DNA of 5,363 nt from contig PLSJ01000103.1 in NCBI GenBank assembly GCA_003165115.1, forward strand, positions 201-5,563, written 5' to 3'. Both the position numbers and the translations under genes were made by a program. The stretch comes from Syntrophaceae bacterium. GTDB taxonomy: Bacteria > Desulfobacterota > Syntrophorhabdia > Syntrophorhabdales > WCHB1-27. The notes below the pieces were generated by a model, which was not told the origin of the DNA, did not search any database, and saw only the letters and a list, made by a program, of their open reading frames with translations. Positions 5,077 to 5,363 of this stretch are shown here, one piece after another. The number at the start of each line of letters is the position of its first letter. Position 1 is the stretch's first letter.

Positions 5077-5363
5077 GGATCAACCCCCGGCTTATCGACA
5101 AGCTGATGCGCGGCGGCCTCACCTTTCAGGCCCTCTTCACCGTCGGCATCCTCGTCGCCATCGTCCTCATCATATTCGTCAAGGGGTTCCCCTACGTCAC
5201 CACCGAATTCATCTTCTCCTATCCTCAGGACATGGGCAGGCTCGGCGGCATCTTTCCTTCCATCGCCGGCACGTTGTTCCTGGGTCTTCTCTCCATCGCC
5301 TTCGCCACGCCTCTCGGGATCGGCACCGCCATATATCTCACCGAGTATACGAAAGAATCGAGC
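5073..5363 (+). CDS. pstA: Phosphate ABC transporter permease PstA, N-terminal part (cut by window edge)
   Basis: The first 97 codons are present and open to the right edge. The start ATG overlaps the pstC stop (ATGA, 5073-5076), and GGAGGG (5060-5065) lies 7 bases before it, a good ribosome site. The visible protein begins MRINPRLIDK. A first membrane segment follows at about 17-36 (LTFQALFTVGILVAIVLIIF), then the PstA-typical EFIFSYPQD (45-53) and GGIFPSIAGTLFLG (58-71). A second membrane segment leads into GIGTAIYLTEY. It pairs with PstC as the second half of the phosphate permease. The EAA motif and remaining segments lie outside the window; pstB would be expected next. Confidence 0.93.
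   Translation, partial: MRINPRLIDKLMRGGLTFQALFTVGILVAIVLIIFVKGFPYVTTEFIFSYPQDMGRLGGIFPSIAGTLFLGLLSIAFATPLGIGTAIYLTEYTKESS

Overview
This window looks like chromosomal DNA of a moderately GC-rich Gram-negative bacterium. A Desulfobacterota (deltaproteobacterial) origin fits best: it has a PEP-CTERM-type surface protein, a WaaP/Kdo-kinase-like protein, an Elp3-like radical SAM protein and a GEMM-type (c-di-GMP-I) riboswitch. That placement is inference from gene content only.

Layout, left to right. Positions 3-392 (+) are the C-terminal end of a radical SAM protein. It runs tail-to-tail into, and overlaps by 68 bp, a minus-strand gene (1779-325) for a 484-aa protein with two lipopolysaccharide-kinase-like domains. 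After a 186-bp gap holding a very strong minus-strand terminator (1890-1920) comes a minus-strand gene (2388-1966) for a 140-aa exported protein with a VPLPP-type C-terminal sorting signal. From 2717 to the right edge, a tightly packed plus-strand operon phoU-pstS-pstC-pstA encodes phosphate uptake; pstA is cut by the window edge and pstB must lie beyond it if present.

The most interesting stretch is the 328-bp divergent gap 2389-2716. On the minus strand, a sigma70-like promoter (2565-2538) is followed almost at once by an RNA (about 2530-2451) with the hallmark core of the c-di-GMP-I (GEMM) riboswitch: GCCAAACC, a 6-bp stem with a GNRA tetraloop (GCGA), then GGGACGGAAA. It lies in the leader of the sorting-signal protein gene, so that envelope/exopolysaccharide-associated protein is probably controlled directly by cyclic di-GMP. 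On the plus strand, a promoter with a perfect TATAAT sits just ahead of phoU. The gap therefore separates a second-messenger-controlled matrix gene from a phosphate-uptake operon.

Functionally, the pst operon imports phosphate, with PhoU as its signalling brake. The minus-strand genes point to surface polysaccharide or lipopolysaccharide decoration and extracellular matrix. No mobile element, CRISPR array, tRNA or rRNA was seen.
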